From Actinomycetes bacterium (GTDB taxonomy: Bacteria; Actinomycetota; Actinomycetes; Mycobacteriales; Mycobacteriaceae), in contig JAEXZY010000138.1 in NCBI GenBank assembly GCA_023404955.1, positions 1 to 30,158 of the forward strand: DNA of 30,158 nt. Reading direction: 5' to 3'. The notes beneath the pieces are model-generated. The model did not search any database. It saw nothing but the letters and a program-made list of their open reading frames with translations, and had not been told where the DNA came from. Of the stretch, positions 29,163 to 30,158 are shown in pieces. A program made the translations under genes and the position numbers. Each line of letters begins with the position of its first letter. Positions within the stretch are counted from its first letter, which is position 1.

Positions 29163-30158
29163 ATGCCCAACGAAGGGCACGGGACCAAGAAGATCAGTGG
29201 GCGGACGACTGTCGGCCAGTGGCTGGCGGCGGGCACCGGAGGGGCGGCCATGCTGGGCGTCGGCGTCGTCCTGAGCCTGTCGTCCGGGCAGGGTGCGCCT
29301 CCACGGCTCGACGTCGTCCTGACATCCACCGAAAGCGCACTCTCGACGAAAGACGCTCAGAGCGAACATGTTTGGTGGTTCGGCTGGGCGGGTTCTGATC
29401 GTCGTGACGCCTCTGATGTGTCCACCGTCCGCACTGCGTCGGCCCCGCGGCCGACGATGGTCGGTCCCGGCGGCTGGCTGATCGGTGATGGCGCCGACGC
29501 GCCACTGGACTGCACAGGCGCAGCCTGTAACGGCCGCAGCGGCGGCCTGCTCTGGGGCGACGGCGGCGACGGTGCAAACGGTGGCAAAGGTGGCAACGGC
29601 GGACTCCTTGGCGGAAATGGTGGTCGCGGGGGAGACGGCCGCTATCCCGGCCAGGACGGTGGGGCCGGCGGGAACGCCGGACGCTTCGCCGACACCGGCA
29701 ATGGCGGTGACGGCGGCAACGGCGCGGACGGCGGCCCGGGCCAGGCCGGCGGGAAGGGCGGCGCCGGCGGCGCGGCCGGACGGCTCAACGGCAACGGCGG
29801 AAACGGCGGCAACGGCGGCGCGGGCGGGGTGGGTCTCGACGGTGCCAACCCGGCCCCCGTCGGCCGTGCCGCCACCGGCACCCCGAGCTACCTGGGCACG
29901 TCCGGGTTGCCGTTCGCGGGCACTGTCGTCGACGGTGCGATCACCGGTGCCAACGGTGGCCGCGGTGGCGACGGTGCTGCGGGCACCAATCAGTCCGGCG
30001 GGCAGGGCGGCACCGGCCAGGGCGCCCGAGGACTCCTCGGTCGCCACCTGTTCACGATCAGCGGCAACGGCGGTGACGGCGGTGACGGAGCCGGCGGCGG
30101 CATGGGCGGAGACGGCGGTAACGCCGGGCTCGCTCAACAAAGCGCGCCGGGTGCGGCC
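29163..30158 (+). CDS. PGRS-like glycine-rich repeat protein without PE domain (3' end outside window)
   Basis: The frame stays open for 332 codons to the window end. The N-terminus (PNEGHGTKKISGRTTVGQ) leads to one hydrophobic segment (about 21-41), a signal anchor or uncleaved signal peptide. A Ser/Thr-rich linker follows, then a short conserved block (GPGGWLIGDGADAPLDCTGAACNG, RSGGLLWGDGGDG) with two cysteines, then Gly-Gly-Asn/Asp/Ala repeats broken by a non-repeat segment (NPAPVGRAATGTPSYLGTSGLPFAGTVV). The repeats are those of mycobacterial PGRS proteins, but the roughly 100-residue PE domain is absent. A GGGGGG run 7 bases upstream supports ATG 29163. A TTGACT at 29095-29100 with a poor -10 near 29119 may be its promoter. 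Role unknown; surface exposure is inferred. Confidence 0.85.
   Translation, partial: MPNEGHGTKKISGRTTVGQWLAAGTGGAAMLGVGVVLSLSSGQGAPPRLDVVLTSTESALSTKDAQSEHVWWFGWAGSDRRDASDVSTVRTASAPRPTMVGPGGWLIGDGADAPLDCTGAACNGRSGGLLWGDGGDGANGGKGGNGGLLGGNGGRGGDGRYPGQDGGAGGNAGRFADTGNGGDGGNGADGGPGQAGGKGGAGGAAGRLNGNGGNGGNGGAGGVGLDGANPAPVGRAATGTPSYLGTSGLPFAGTVVDGAITGANGGRGGDGAAGTNQSGGQGGTGQGARGLLGRHLFTISGNGGDGGDGAGGGMGGDGGNAGLAQQSAPGAA
29556..29832 (+). repeat. PGRS-type GGC-GGC-AAC/GAC repeat tract
   Basis: Dense in-frame triplets of GGC/GGT with AAC, GAC or GCC encode Gly-Gly-x units. Shorter blocks recur at about 29947-30016 and 30060-30125. Such tracts recombine and slip readily and are prone to assembly error. 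Confidence 0.8.

Noticed and set aside
28251..30140. 629-residue open frame on the minus strand across the PGRS-like, Rid and DUF952 region
   Set aside because: It is antisense to three supported genes and rich in Ala/Val/Thr/Pro runs that are mirror images of GGC repeats; no start signal or conserved motif.

Overview
The window is high-GC actinobacterial DNA whose gene order (miaB, DUF349 gene, DMT permease, LigB-like gene, miaA, dapF, hflX, fadE20, LGFP-repeat gene, lexA, chiZ-like gene, nrdR, PhzF gene, hydrolase, PAC2 gene, sthA, DUF4192 gene, ideR, sigB, DUF3099, DUF3039, YihY/BrkB, DUF952, RidA) matches from memory the Mycobacterium tuberculosis Rv2733c-to-Rv2704 block. The IdeR, SthA and NrdR proteins are close to the mycobacterial versions. 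Genes that I do not recall from that block in M. tuberculosis (a small alarmone synthetase, a BisC-type molybdoenzyme, a trypsin-like lipoprotein and a PE-less PGRS-like protein) suggest a rapid-growing Mycobacterium (Mycolicibacterium). The species assignment is inference.

Layout. 1-378: end of an EamA permease. 499-1227 (-): stand-alone (p)ppGpp synthetase, divergent from miaB. 1317-3484 (+): miaB and a membrane protein. 3481-4863 (-): DUF349 coiled-coil protein. 5046-9881 (+): operon of DMT permease, LigB-like protein, miaA, dapF and hflX. 9871-12150 (-): BisC-type molybdopterin enzyme, divergent from fadE20 (12270-13445) across a strong inverted repeat. 13582-15750 (+): secreted/membrane LGFP-repeat protein. 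15770-17184: lexA (-) and chiZ-like gene (+), divergent, each with its own LexA box. 17338-17802: nrdR. 17822-20640 (-): PAC2, hydrolase and PhzF genes. 20813-21637: serine protease lipoprotein. 21642-23048 (-): sthA. 23222-24271: DUF4192. 24277-26069 (-): ideR and sigB. 26217-29014: small conserved genes (DUF3099, DUF3039, YihY/BrkB, DUF7455, DUF952, Rid). 29163-end: glycine-rich PGRS-like protein cut by the window edge.

How the genes fit together. Much of the window concerns stress and housekeeping control. LexA and the ChiZ-like protein couple DNA damage to cell-division arrest. NrdR sets dNTP supply, IdeR iron, SigB general stress (with an ECF-type promoter visible upstream), and the small synthetase alarmone level. 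MiaA and MiaB perform consecutive steps of the same tRNA modification at A37. HflX is a ribosome-associated GTPase. DapF feeds meso-diaminopimelate to lysine and peptidoglycan. The genes are tightly packed: no gene-free stretch exceeds 300 bases, and several convergent pairs overlap.

I see no CRISPR array, prophage, insertion sequence, tRNA or rRNA. The least explained items are the LGFP-repeat protein with its duplicated ectodomain, Asp-His tract and conserved C-terminal motif, and the PE-less PGRS-like protein.
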